From Zetaproteobacteria bacterium (GTDB taxonomy: Bacteria; Pseudomonadota; Alphaproteobacteria; Micavibrionales; Micavibrionaceae), in assembly GCA_002747015.1 (NCBI GenBank), contig NVXI01000004.1, positions 60,488-83,089 on the forward strand: a stretch of DNA of 22,602 nucleotides, in the 5' to 3' direction. A program made the translations under genes and the position numbers. The notes beneath the pieces were generated by a model, which did no database searches, was not told the DNA's origin, and saw nothing but the letters and a program-made list of their open reading frames with translations. Each line of letters starts with the position of its first letter. Position 1 is the first letter of the stretch. This document shows positions 8,011-15,868 of this stretch, piece after piece.

Positions 8011-8605
8011 TCCACGTATCATTCTAGCCTCAGGCAGCCAAGGCAGGCAGAGTATGCTAACAAACGCCGGCATAGAGTTTCGCGCGATTCCGGCAGATAT
8101 AGACGAAGATGCCATCATCACAAAACATCTGGCCAATCGCCTTGATATCAGTATCATAACCCAAAATCTGGCCACCGATAAAGCGTTACACATTGGCACC
8201 CAACATTCCAATGACCTCATCATCGGATCAGATCAGACCTTAGAATTTGACGGGAAAATCATTACAAAATCAAAAAATACCGCCGAGGCACGCGAAAAAT
8301 TAGAATCTTTGCGCGGTAAAACCCATACACTGCATTCCGCCGTCTCTCTCATACAAAATGGAAACGTTCTTTTTTCCTATACTGACCACGCCTCTTTAAC
8401 CATGCATAATTTTGATGATGTCTTTCTAGAACGATACATGAAAAAAGATACTGATGCTTTGACCTCATGCGTTGGCGGTTATAAAATAGAAGGCGCAGGG
8501 GCGTGGCTTTTCTCATCAGTGAGGGGGGATTTATTCACCATTATGGGAATGCCGCTTTTACCGCTTTTATCCTTTTTACGCAAAGAATGTAAAATTTTAC
8601 CATGA
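8000..8605 (+). CDS. maf: Maf/YceF-type nucleoside triphosphate pyrophosphatase
   Basis: This 201-aa protein belongs to the Maf family, which hydrolyses non-canonical or modified nucleoside triphosphates to monophosphates. The family opening is seen as IILASGSQGRQSML (residues 7-20), where the usual form is LASxSPRRxxLL; the Gly-Ser variant is nearer YceF-like members. The catalytic Asp region is IIGSDQTLEFDGKI. The start at 8000 is chosen over upstream in-frame codons because it gives the family N-terminus exactly and has AAGGAG at 7975-7980 and AGAGG at 7983-7987. It overlaps ppsR by 11 bases and aroE by 4. Confidence 0.9.
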   Translation: MTSNPRIILASGSQGRQSMLTNAGIEFRAIPADIDEDAIITKHLANRLDISIITQNLATDKALHIGTQHSNDLIIGSDQTLEFDGKIITKSKNTAEAREKLESLRGKTHTLHSAVSLIQNGNVLFSYTDHASLTMHNFDDVFLERYMKKDTDALTSCVGGYKIEGAGAWLFSSVRGDLFTIMGMPLLPLLSFLRKECKILP

Positions 8606-9426
8606 CAAACACCTTCATTAAAACTGCCGTTATAGGCCACCCGATAGGGCACAGCAAATCCCCGTTCATCCATAACTACTGGATTGAAAAATATGGATTA
8701 TCTGGATCATATGAAGCCATAGATGTGCCTGTGGATAATTTGAAACAATGCGCAGCGGATATAATTAAAAACGGCTTTTCGGGCTTTAATGTTACCCTTC
8801 CGCACAAAATTTCTATCATGAGCCTCTGCGATCAAATTGATGACCAAGGTATGGCCATTGGCGCGGTGAATACAGTGACGATTAAGGACGGTAAACTCTA
8901 TGGCACAAACACAGATGCCTATGGCTTTATCCAAAACGTAAAACGCAGCGCACCTGATTTTGACTTCACAAATGGTAGGGCCGTGATCCTTGGCGCGGGC
9001 GGCGCGGCCAATGCAATTATCTATGCCTTATTACAGGAAAACGTACCCGAAATATTCATTGCCAACCGCACAAAAGAAAAAGCAGAAAAGCTGGCCGCGC
9101 TAAACCCTGATAAAATAAATGCCATTGATTGGGCGTTACGCCATGATGTACTGGACAATGCCAATCTTATTATCAATACAACATCACTGGGTATGGCGGG
9201 CAATCCTCCGCTGGATATTAACCTTCGTGCCGCCCCTGCGCATGCATTGGTAACAGATATCGTCTATGCCCCACTGATGACGGATTTACTGACACGCGCC
9301 AAAGCAAGCAAGCTGCGCATAGTCACGGGCATTGGCATGCTTCTACATCAGGCACGCCCTGGATTTGAACTATGGAACGGTGTTCTGCCCGAGGTGAGCG
9401 AAGAGTTAGAACAGCTGGTGCTATAA
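8602..9426 (+). CDS. aroE: Shikimate dehydrogenase
   Basis: This 274-aa enzyme reduces 3-dehydroshikimate to shikimate with NADPH in aromatic amino acid and chorismate synthesis. Shikimate-binding motifs are intact: GHPIGHSKSPFIHNYW (12-27), FNVTLPHK with catalytic Lys69, and GTNTDAYG with Asp105. The NADP-binding glycine loop GAGGAA is at 131-136, and the C-terminal GIGMLLHQA is present. The start overlaps the maf stop as ATGA. The ppsR-maf-aroE-coaE-dnaQ order is typical of Alphaproteobacteria. Confidence 0.96.
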   Translation: MTNTFIKTAVIGHPIGHSKSPFIHNYWIEKYGLSGSYEAIDVPVDNLKQCAADIIKNGFSGFNVTLPHKISIMSLCDQIDDQGMAIGAVNTVTIKDGKLYGTNTDAYGFIQNVKRSAPDFDFTNGRAVILGAGGAANAIIYALLQENVPEIFIANRTKEKAEKLAALNPDKINAIDWALRHDVLDNANLIINTTSLGMAGNPPLDINLRAAPAHALVTDIVYAPLMTDLLTRAKASKLRIVTGIGMLLHQARPGFELWNGVLPEVSEELEQLVL

Positions 9427-9439
9427 GCCAACATCAAGA

Positions 9440-9474
9440 TCGTTCATATCTTTATTTATACTAGGCATGAACGA
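9440..9474. repeat. 8-bp inverted repeat between aroE and coaE
   Basis: TCGTTCAT (9440-9447) and ATGAACGA (9467-9474) are exact reverse complements separated by 19 bases. No T-run follows on either strand, so it is not a typical terminator; it could be an operator or an mRNA hairpin in the 102-base aroE-coaE gap. Confidence 0.4.
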
Positions 9475-9528
9475 CGAAGCGTAGTTAACTGTGAATAATG
9501 ACGTATAAATGAATAGAGGGACGATCAG

Positions 9529-10197
9529 GTGATTGTACTTGGACTAACAGGCTCCATCGCCATGGGTAAAACCACAATCGGCACGATGATGAAAAATATG
9601 AACATCCCTGTGCATGAATCCGATCATGTCGTGCATCAACTTTTACAGCGTGGCTCAGTCGCGCGCCGTGCGATTGCGGCGGCCTTTCCATTCTTTGAAC
9701 ATCCTGAAATATACGCCAAAAGAACCAAAGATTTAAAACGCAAAGAATTTGGTGATTTAATCTTTAACAATGACGCGCACAGGGCAACATTGGAATCCAT
9801 CCTCCACCCGCTTGTGCAAAAATCCCAAAATGAATTTATTCGCGCCGAAACTTTAAAGGGGCGTAATATAGTCTGCCTTGATATCCCTTTATTGTTCGAA
9901 GTCGACGCACAGCAACGCGTGGACTACACAATAACCGTCAGTGCGCCTGCCTTTGTACAACGCGAACGCGCGCTTTCCCGCCCTGCAATGACAGAAGAAA
10001 AACTCAATGCAATTTTGGAACGGCAGATGCCTGATGCCAAAAAATGTAGCCTTTCCGATTATGTGATTAAAACCGGATTAGGTCGCGCCCATGCGATGAA
10101 AGAACTGAAAGCGATTCTTATCGATATCCGTGAAAAATCCGGATATATTATCGATCCAAAGACAGAAGACCCAGAACAAGAAAAAGCATTAAAATGA
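9529..10197 (+). CDS. coaE: Dephospho-CoA kinase
   Basis: This 222-aa kinase performs the last step of coenzyme A synthesis, phosphorylating dephospho-CoA at the 3'-hydroxyl. The Walker A motif GSIAMGKT (residues 8-15) follows the conserved start IVLGLTG, and HESDHVVHQL plus the lid/core segment CLDIPLLFE are present. The start is GTG at 9529, supported by GAGGGACG at 9517-9524. The C-terminal tail past residue 205 is polar and probably disordered. Its stop overlaps the following AEC-family gene as ATGA, an unusual partner since dnaQ usually comes next. Confidence 0.95.
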   Translation: MIVLGLTGSIAMGKTTIGTMMKNMNIPVHESDHVVHQLLQRGSVARRAIAAAFPFFEHPEIYAKRTKDLKRKEFGDLIFNNDAHRATLESILHPLVQKSQNEFIRAETLKGRNIVCLDIPLLFEVDAQQRVDYTITVSAPAFVQRERALSRPAMTEEKLNAILERQMPDAKKCSLSDYVIKTGLGRAHAMKELKAILIDIREKSGYIIDPKTEDPEQEKALK

Positions 10198-11123
10198 TTT
10201 TTGATATCTTAATCAGTAACGTCCTACCACTATACGGTTTGATATTTCTTGGCTTTATCGTCGGGAAATACACAGATTTGGATGTAAAACCGATTGCGAC
10301 AATCATCATTTATGCGATTCTGCCTATCGTAATGTTTGGTGCAACCGCCACCATGGAATTTACCGCCAAATATTTCCTGCCGCCCTTTATTATCGCCTCC
10401 ATTTCAATCATTGCCTCAACCACCGGATATTTGATCGCCGGAAAGATTTTGGAAGAGGGTGATAAACGCCAAAACCTTATTGGCCTGCTCAGCGTCGGGG
10501 GAAATGCAACCTATTTCGGCGTTCCCATCGCGTTGGCAATTGCGGGAAAAGAGTGGCTGGGTGTTTATATGGTGATGGTGATGCCGATTTTTATTCTGGA
10601 TGCGTCATTGGGATATTATTTCGGGGTACGCGGCGATTTCAGCATAAAAGAAAGCCTCCTGCGCGTTGCAAAACTGCCGATTATCTATGGTGCGATTTTA
10701 GGCTTTATCGTTAATGCGATCGGGGTAGAGCCACCGCAATTATTCCTCGATTATTGGGAGCGTTTCACAGGCACACTGATCGTTTTGGGCATGATGATGA
10801 TTGGCGCGGGGCTGTCACAAATGGATAAGTTCCGCTTTGATTTACGGTTTTTTACCGGTATTGCCTTACTACGCTATATCTTGTGGCCTTGTTTGGGGAT
10901 GTTATGGGTGTTTATCGACCTAAACATGCTGCATTTATTACCTAACACCATTCACACCTTCATCATTCTAGTTTGTGCGTGCCCTTTAGGCGCCAATACC
11001 GTCGCCTATGCCACAAAGATAGGTCTGTTTCCTGCCCTAACATCATGCATGGTTTTGGTCACAACGATATTGGCACTGGGCTTTATTCCGTTTATGCTAT
11101 GGCTGCAAACCGTTATTTTTTAA
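10194..11123 (+). CDS. AEC-family (auxin efflux carrier-like) transporter
   Basis: This 309-aa integral membrane protein has about ten hydrophobic segments across its length, in the five-plus-five arrangement of the AEC family. It starts with ILISNVLPLYGLIFLGFIVG and contains the family patterns GGNATYFGVPIALA (about residues 102-115) and CPLGANTVAYAT in the second half. AEC transporters in bacteria move small organic anions such as malate or malonate; the substrate here cannot be read. It overlaps coaE (ATGA) and lies 11 bases before dnaQ, so it is embedded in a housekeeping operon. Confidence 0.88.
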   Translation: MIFDILISNVLPLYGLIFLGFIVGKYTDLDVKPIATIIIYAILPIVMFGATATMEFTAKYFLPPFIIASISIIASTTGYLIAGKILEEGDKRQNLIGLLSVGGNATYFGVPIALAIAGKEWLGVYMVMVMPIFILDASLGYYFGVRGDFSIKESLLRVAKLPIIYGAILGFIVNAIGVEPPQLFLDYWERFTGTLIVLGMMMIGAGLSQMDKFRFDLRFFTGIALLRYILWPCLGMLWVFIDLNMLHLLPNTIHTFIILVCACPLGANTVAYATKIGLFPALTSCMVLVTTILALGFIPFMLWLQTVIF

Positions 11124-11134
11124 GAGGCGTTTAA

Positions 11135-11833
11135 ATGGCACGTGAGATTGTACTTGATACTGAAACCACAGGGATGGATCCGCTTAAGGGTGATCGCATT
11201 ATCGAGATCGGCGCGGTGGAGCTGATCAATCTAATGCCGACAGGACGCACGTGCCAGATTTACATTAATCCAGAGCGTGATATCCCCGCCGATGCCACCG
11301 CCGTTCACGGCATCACCGATGCGTTTGTGAAAGATAAGCCAATCTTTTCTCAATGCTATATGGAGTTTATGGATTTCATTGCCGATGACAGCACATTGAT
11401 CATTCATAACGCAGAGTTTGATATGAAATTCCTGAATTGGGAATTGCAACATGTCGGGCATAAGCCAATTGGATGGAAACGTGTTGTTGATACATTGATG
11501 ATGGCGCGTAAGAAATTCCCCGGCTCACCGGCCAATCTGGACGCGCTATGTCGGCGTTTTGAAATTGATAACACCAGTCGTACCTATCACGGGGCGTTGC
11601 TTGACTCCGAATTATTGGCCGAAGTGTATCTGGAACTGCTCGGCGGTCGTCAACGCGGGTTAGAGCTTGGCGCGGATGCGGCAAAAAAAGGCGGCGCAGG
11701 CAAGCTTGCGAGGAAAGATCGGAAATTCCGTGAACCCCGCCCCCACAGCGCCAGCGAAGCCGAACTCGCCTCTCATAAAGACCTACTAGAAGAGCTCACC
11801 GATCCAATTTGGGATAAGGTGCAGGGAAAATGA
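11135..11833 (+). CDS. dnaQ: DNA polymerase III epsilon subunit (proofreading exonuclease)
   Basis: This 232-aa DEDD-family 3'-5' exonuclease proofreads for the replicative polymerase. ExoI is DTETTG (Asp8, Glu10), ExoII is HNAEFD (91-96), and the ExoIII region is TYHGALLDSELLAEVY with the histidine and aspartate expected for the DEDDh type. The region after about residue 185, rich in Lys, Arg and Ala, fits the flexible tail that binds the alpha subunit. The ATG has AGAGG ten bases upstream. Its stop overlaps the next start as ATGA. Confidence 0.96.
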   Translation: MAREIVLDTETTGMDPLKGDRIIEIGAVELINLMPTGRTCQIYINPERDIPADATAVHGITDAFVKDKPIFSQCYMEFMDFIADDSTLIIHNAEFDMKFLNWELQHVGHKPIGWKRVVDTLMMARKKFPGSPANLDALCRRFEIDNTSRTYHGALLDSELLAEVYLELLGGRQRGLELGADAAKKGGAGKLARKDRKFREPRPHSASEAELASHKDLLEELTDPIWDKVQGK

Positions 11834-12375
11834 TCGCCGAACTATTCTATCCGAAGGAATTGAAAGACATCATCGCCGATTTACGGGCGAAGGATGATTT
11901 GAATGAGGGGGCTTTAGGGCAATTCGATAAGTATATAACGAGCACCCTGAAAAAAATCATTCTGATTAATTTATTTTTTTCGCTAATTTTGTTACATCCG
12001 AAAGCAGGCATGGATACAGGGCTATTTATTATATTCGTCGCTTTGGTGATGGTTTTTTCTTTATTCTATGAAGTGAGAATAAGCATGAAAAAACTTTTTA
12101 ATCCATATAATTATGGGAGTTTTTTTACGGGTACTATCGAATCGTTTGGCTCACATAGAGGGGTTTATGGTATGACTTGTCTCTTTACTTTTAATGGCAA
12201 AGCAACTAAATCGTATTTACGTAGAATTCCTGCTGGGTTAATTAATGAAAAATACAAAAAAGGTGACTTGGTTTTAATTTGTTATGACCCAGAAAATCCA
12301 GATCGTAATGTTCCGTTTATAAAGTCACTTGCAGATATATTTTATTTGAGAAAAGAAAAACCGACCGTTCTCTAG
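11830..12375 (+). CDS. DUF3592-like membrane protein of unknown function
   Basis: This 181-aa protein has a short polar N-terminus, two adjacent hydrophobic segments (about residues 38-55 and 62-80) and a cytosolic or periplasmic small beta-rich domain. That domain contains CLFTFNGKATKSYLRRIPAG and the ending YKKGDLVLICYDPENPDRN, a GD.V.I.YDP.NP pattern resembling DUF3592-type proteins. Function is unknown. It overlaps dnaQ by 4 bases. Codons past the first 40 are clearly more AT-rich than those of dnaQ, so it may be a later addition to the operon. Confidence 0.75.
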   Translation: MIAELFYPKELKDIIADLRAKDDLNEGALGQFDKYITSTLKKIILINLFFSLILLHPKAGMDTGLFIIFVALVMVFSLFYEVRISMKKLFNPYNYGSFFTGTIESFGSHRGVYGMTCLFTFNGKATKSYLRRIPAGLINEKYKKGDLVLICYDPENPDRNVPFIKSLADIFYLRKEKPTVL

Positions 12376-12422
12376 GGCTTAATCTACCTATACTTCAAAA
12401 CCCTTCCATTCTCCTGCAAACT

Positions 12423-12451
12423 TTGTTATACACACCCCACCTGTGCATAAG
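12423..12451 (+). promoter_or_regulatory. Promoter of the queCDE operon
   Basis: TTGTTA (12423-12428) and CATAAG (12446-12451) are spaced 17 bases apart and each match four of six consensus positions. The predicted start, about 12458, falls at the first base of the riboswitch aptamer, which supports the call. Confidence 0.45.
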
Positions 12452-12457
12452 TATGGG

Positions 12458-12492
12458 ATCGGTCGCAGCCTACCCGATAGTTAAAACAAGGA
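12458..12492 (+). ncRNA. preQ1-I riboswitch before queC
   Basis: The leader has every part of the compact preQ1-I aptamer. P1 is AUCGG (12458-12462) paired with CCGAU (12474-12478), closing an 11-base loop UCGCAGCCUAC. An A-rich strand AGUUAAAACAAGGA (12479-12492) follows. The loop bases CCU (12469-12471) can pair with AGG (12489-12491) to make the pseudoknot. Those AGG bases are also the core of the queC ribosome binding site, 8 bases before the ATG, so ligand binding should block translation. The UCGCAG loop and AAAACAAGG tail closely resemble the Thermoanaerobacter-type preQ1-I class as I remember it. Downstream genes make preQ0, which fits feedback control. Confidence 0.85.
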
Positions 12493-12499
12493 AAACGAT

Positions 12500-13204
12500 A
12501 TGAAGATTTTAGTAATCTGCTCTGGCGGATTGGATTCCGTCACACTTGCTTATAAAATCGCAAAAGAACACGACCTTATGGGCCTTATTTCCTTTGATTA
12601 CGGTCAAAAACATAAAAAAGAGCTGGCCTACGCCGAGAAATGCGCAAAAGCCCTTAATGTTTCCTATGATATGATTGATATATCCACCGTTGGCGGGTTA
12701 TTAAGTGGGTCTGCCCTAACTGAGGATGGTATTGATGTCCCCGATGGGCATTACGCCGAGGACAGTATGAAGCTGACCATTGTGCCGAACCGTAATGCCA
12801 TTATGCTGAGCATTGCCTATGGGATTGCTTCCGCGCGCGGCGCCGACGCCGTTGCCACCGCAGTGCATGGTGGTGATCACTTTATTTACCCTGATTGTCG
12901 CCCCGATTTTATAAATACGTTTCAAACCATGCAAGATCATGCCTTGGGCGAACATATCAGGCTCTATACCCCGTTTATTGACATTCCAAAATCCGAAATC
13001 GCCGCGCAAACGGCCCCCCTCAATGTCCCTGTCATCGACACATGGTCATGCTATAAGGGTGGCGACATCCATTGCGGGCGATGCGGCACATGCGTGGAAC
13101 GGATCGAGGCCTTCCACATCGCAAAAGTCGCCGACCCAACACAATACGCAGATCCGGATTTCTGGATTAAAACCACTCAAAACACAAAAACAGAGACAGC
13201 ATAG
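12500..13204 (+). CDS. queC: 7-cyano-7-deazaguanine synthase QueC
   Basis: This 234-aa ATP-dependent enzyme converts 7-carboxy-7-deazaguanine and ammonia to preQ0, the precursor of queuosine in tRNA. The PP-loop SGGLDS (residues 8-13) binds ATP, and a zinc site is formed by CYKGGDIHCGRCGTC (184-198; Cys184, 192, 195, 198). Internal motifs LTIVPNRNAIMLSIA and HGGDH are also typical. It is the first gene of the queC-queD-queE operon, with queD beginning 2 bases after its stop, and its translation is probably controlled by the preQ1 riboswitch in its leader. Confidence 0.96.
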   Translation: MKILVICSGGLDSVTLAYKIAKEHDLMGLISFDYGQKHKKELAYAEKCAKALNVSYDMIDISTVGGLLSGSALTEDGIDVPDGHYAEDSMKLTIVPNRNAIMLSIAYGIASARGADAVATAVHGGDHFIYPDCRPDFINTFQTMQDHALGEHIRLYTPFIDIPKSEIAAQTAPLNVPVIDTWSCYKGGDIHCGRCGTCVERIEAFHIAKVADPTQYADPDFWIKTTQNTKTETA

Positions 13205-13206
13205 CC

Positions 13207-13563
13207 ATGTACACAATTTCAAAAGAATATCACTTTTCCGCGTCGCATCAGCTTTTGGATTTACCCGAAGATCACCCATGTCACCGTCTGCATGGGCATA
13301 ATTACGTGGTTGAGGTTGAACTACAATCCGAGACGCTAAATACGTACGGCTTTGTACGTGATTACCGCGAATTGGATGAGTTAAAGACGTATATTGATGA
13401 GAAACTCGACCACCGCCATCTGAATGATGTGCTGGGTGATGATAATGTAACGGCGGAAAATCTGGCGAAATATCTTTATGATTGGTGTAAATCCCGCTGG
13501 TCAGAGGTCAGCGCCGTACGCGTCAATGAAACCCCGAAAAGCCGCGCTGAATACAGACCATGA
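13207..13563 (+). CDS. queD: 6-carboxytetrahydropterin synthase QueD
   Basis: This 118-aa enzyme of the pterin synthase (PTPS) fold turns dihydroneopterin triphosphate into 6-carboxy-5,6,7,8-tetrahydropterin, the second step of preQ0 synthesis. Zinc ligands His14 (in FSASHQL), His29 and His31 (in LHGHNY) and the catalytic Cys25 are visible, along with the DHRHLND segment and the C-terminal [13 protein letters not shown] substrate-binding end. It starts 2 bases after queC, and its stop overlaps the queE start as ATGA. Confidence 0.95.
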   Translation: MYTISKEYHFSASHQLLDLPEDHPCHRLHGHNYVVEVELQSETLNTYGFVRDYRELDELKTYIDEKLDHRHLNDVLGDDNVTAENLAKYLYDWCKSRWSEVSAVRVNETPKSRAEYRP

Positions 13564-14288
13564 GCACAAAATCCATCCGCATTTCCGAGATATTTGGCCC
13601 TACCATTCAGGGCGAAGGTGCGCTGATCGGGCAGCCGACAGTGTTTGTACGTACGGGTGGATGTGATTACCGATGTAGTTGGTGTGATACGCTGCACGCG
13701 GTTGATACGCAATATCGCCATAACTGGAAGCCGATGAGTGCGGCGGATATTTTTGCGCAAATCGAAGCGCTATCGGGCGGCGTACCTTTGATGGTTTCCC
13801 TATCAGGCGGCAACCCCGCGATACAGCCCCTCGCGCCGCTAATCGCATTGGGGCATGAAAAAGGCTATCGCTTTGCTCTTGAAACACAAGGATCGATCAC
13901 CAAGGACTGGTTCGCAGATTTAGATGTGCTCACCCTATCCCCCAAACCACCCAGCAGTGAAATGGAAACCGATTGGGCGGCATTCGACAAATGCCTTCAT
14001 AATGCACAAGGCAAACCCGAAATCGCGATCAAAATCGTTATCATGAATGATGCGGATTATGCTTATGCACGTGAAGCCGCAAAGAAATACCCCGACTATC
14101 CCATCTATTTACAGCCAGCCAACCACACACCGCCCTCTGGCGATGATGATGACGCCACAATTGATATCGACGGTATTATGGATCGTATGCTGTGGCTGGT
14201 CGATAAAGTAACACAGGATCAATGGTATGATGCGCGCGTCCTGCCACAATTACATGTCTTGTTATGGGGTAATAAAAAGGGGGTGTAA
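13560..14288 (+). CDS. queE: 7-carboxy-7-deazaguanine synthase QueE
   Basis: This 242-aa radical SAM enzyme makes 7-carboxy-7-deazaguanine from the QueD product. The iron-sulphur motif is CDYRCSWC (Cys35, Cys39, Cys42), the CX3CX2C radical SAM form. [10 protein letters not shown] at the N-terminus and the SAM-binding [11 protein letters not shown] are family features. It completes the set needed to make preQ0 from GTP-derived pterin together with FolE. No queF or tgt gene is in the window. The end of the gene is followed by a 155-base AT-rich stretch with no clear terminator. Confidence 0.95.
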   Translation: MSTKSIRISEIFGPTIQGEGALIGQPTVFVRTGGCDYRCSWCDTLHAVDTQYRHNWKPMSAADIFAQIEALSGGVPLMVSLSGGNPAIQPLAPLIALGHEKGYRFALETQGSITKDWFADLDVLTLSPKPPSSEMETDWAAFDKCLHNAQGKPEIAIKIVIMNDADYAYAREAAKKYPDYPIYLQPANHTPPSGDDDDATIDIDGIMDRMLWLVDKVTQDQWYDARVLPQLHVLLWGNKKGV

Positions 14289-14408
14289 CACACGTTATAA
14301 GAATACCCCAGCCCTAGATTTAAAAAATCCGCACACAAAGTTAAGTAATTATTACAGATTTTGTATTACAATTTCACAAGCATAAAATTTATTATACCAA
14401 AGCTAGGA

Positions 14409-14437
14409 TTTACAAAACTGCTTAATTTTGGTTACAT
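14409..14437 (+). promoter_or_regulatory. Possible promoter giving a leaderless transcript of the 127-aa orphan
   Basis: TTTACA (14409-14414, five of six) and TTACAT (14432-14437, three of six) are 17 bases apart. The predicted start falls at about 14444, which is the A of the ATG. The absence of a ribosome binding site before that ATG agrees with a leaderless message. The -10 is weak. Confidence 0.3.
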
Positions 14438-14443
14438 TAGACA

Positions 14444-14827
14444 ATGGACATGAACAAAGAGAAAAATATTAAATATTTAGAATCTATAGATGATGTTCCT
14501 AAATGTTGGGATATCCATGATGATGGCGACCTCTTCACGACTTTCTCACTTACGTTAAAAAGTAAATTACGCCACCCAACTTATCCAGAAACCATAACTG
14601 TTACCAAAAAAGAACTAGAATCCGCATTGAATTTTTTTACAAAAAAAGCAAATAAGTTTAATGAAAAAATTCTTAAATATTCAACGCAAGACACACCTGA
14701 GCGCACGCGAAGTAATAAAGAATCCGCACAATTTCTTCATGATAGTAATAGACGAAATTCACTGGAAAGAGCAAAATCTATCATTCAAAAAACACTTAAT
14801 CTAAGCGAGGTAATGTTCGAAATCTAA
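14444..14827 (+). CDS. Hypothetical AT-rich orphan protein
   Basis: This 127-aa protein is not recognised. It is soluble and highly charged, with a likely helical second half from about residue 60 (KKELESALNFFTKKANKF and onward) and no signal peptide, membrane segment or cysteine motif. Its base composition is much more AT-rich than the que genes beside it. There is no ribosome binding site before either possible start (14444 or 14450). Its stop overlaps the last bases of holA, which converges on it. It may be a recently gained gene; it could also be a non-coding open frame, though its length in such AT-rich DNA argues for coding. Confidence 0.55.
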   Translation: MDMNKEKNIKYLESIDDVPKCWDIHDDGDLFTTFSLTLKSKLRHPTYPETITVTKKELESALNFFTKKANKFNEKILKYSTQDTPERTRSNKESAQFLHDSNRRNSLERAKSIIQKTLNLSEVMFEI

Positions 14828-15846
14828 CTTTTCCTGATCTTGCTGATCGCCAAAATCGCCTGAGAGCATAAGGTGTCCACTGGCATGCCGGTTTGCTTAC
14901 ACTGTGCCTCAAGTTCGGTTAATTTCCCCAATACTTGATTTAAGATCGGCAAAGACCAGCTGTTAAGCTGTGATTTAAATTTTGGTGCTTGCTTAAAGAA
15001 AATTGGCGGGCTTAATTTTTTCATCGCACTGTCCATATCCATACCATCCTGCATATAGGATTTCGTCATATGCAAGCGGCGAAAATGATTTTGCAAACTG
15101 CGTAATATCGCAACAAAAGCCGTACCCTCAGCCATTAACGTCGCATAGGCTTTCAACGCCGCGCGGCTGTTACGCCCGCCGACATTATAAACCAAATCGT
15201 CAAAGCCTTGCGCACCCGCTGCACCGCACGCGGCGCGTACATCATTCAAAGAAACGGCTGATTGCTCTTCACCCTTATAGGTAATTAGTTTTTCCAGTTC
15301 CGACCTCACTTTACGGCGATCACCAGAAATATTGGCAGCCAACCATGCAACTGCATCCGCATCAACGCGCAGATTTGCCGCCTGCAAAGTATCACGTACG
15401 AAACGCGAAACATCGCGCTCATCCTCAACATAACAGGGCAGGGCAACCGCATTTTTCGCACTCTCACACAATTTTCGAAGTGATGAACGCGGACCTAGCT
15501 CACCTGCCTGAATAACGACAAGGGTAAATGCGCTTGGCTCTACCAGATAAGATTTAACAAGCACGGTAAGCTTATCCCCGCCGCCCTTAATCATAACCAA
15601 GCGATCGCCACCCATCATGGATATTGCATTGGCCTCATCCACCAGACGCGCAGGGTTTTCGGCCAAAGCCTCAACTGACAAGTCGGCGACATTAAAAGGA
15701 TCATTCAAGTCATCGACTATTGTTTTTCCGATCACCGCGCTGCGTTCACTTACCAAGCCACTATCAGGGCCATAAACCAAGATAACACGCGCTTTTTTAT
15801 CGGGTGATTTTACGAATTGTTCAAGTTGGCGAAACTGAATTTTCAT
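14824..15846 (-). CDS. holA: DNA polymerase III delta subunit
   Basis: This 340-aa protein is the delta subunit of the clamp loader, which opens the beta sliding clamp. It has the family pattern: N-terminal IQFRQLEQFVKSPDKKARVI leading to VYGPDSGLV (a degenerate P-loop-like region), then DLSVEALAENPARLVDEANA and FFGGDRLVMIKGG-like residues (MMGGDRLVMIKGG), then C-terminal helices. In most Alphaproteobacteria holA directly follows lptE; here two extra genes lie between them. The GCS2-like gene ends 22 bases upstream, so holA may be read from the upstream cassette promoter. It converges with the orphan ORF. Confidence 0.9.
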   Translation of the reverse strand: MKIQFRQLEQFVKSPDKKARVILVYGPDSGLVSERSAVIGKTIVDDLNDPFNVADLSVEALAENPARLVDEANAISMMGGDRLVMIKGGGDKLTVLVKSYLVEPSAFTLVVIQAGELGPRSSLRKLCESAKNAVALPCYVEDERDVSRFVRDTLQAANLRVDADAVAWLAANISGDRRKVRSELEKLITYKGEEQSAVSLNDVRAACGAAGAQGFDDLVYNVGGRNSRAALKAYATLMAEGTAFVAILRSLQNHFRRLHMTKSYMQDGMDMDSAMKKLSPPIFFKQAPKFKSQLNSWSLPILNQVLGKLTELEAQCKQTGMPVDTLCSQAILAISKIRKS

Positions 15847-15868
15847 TCAACATACTCTTTTAATTTTA

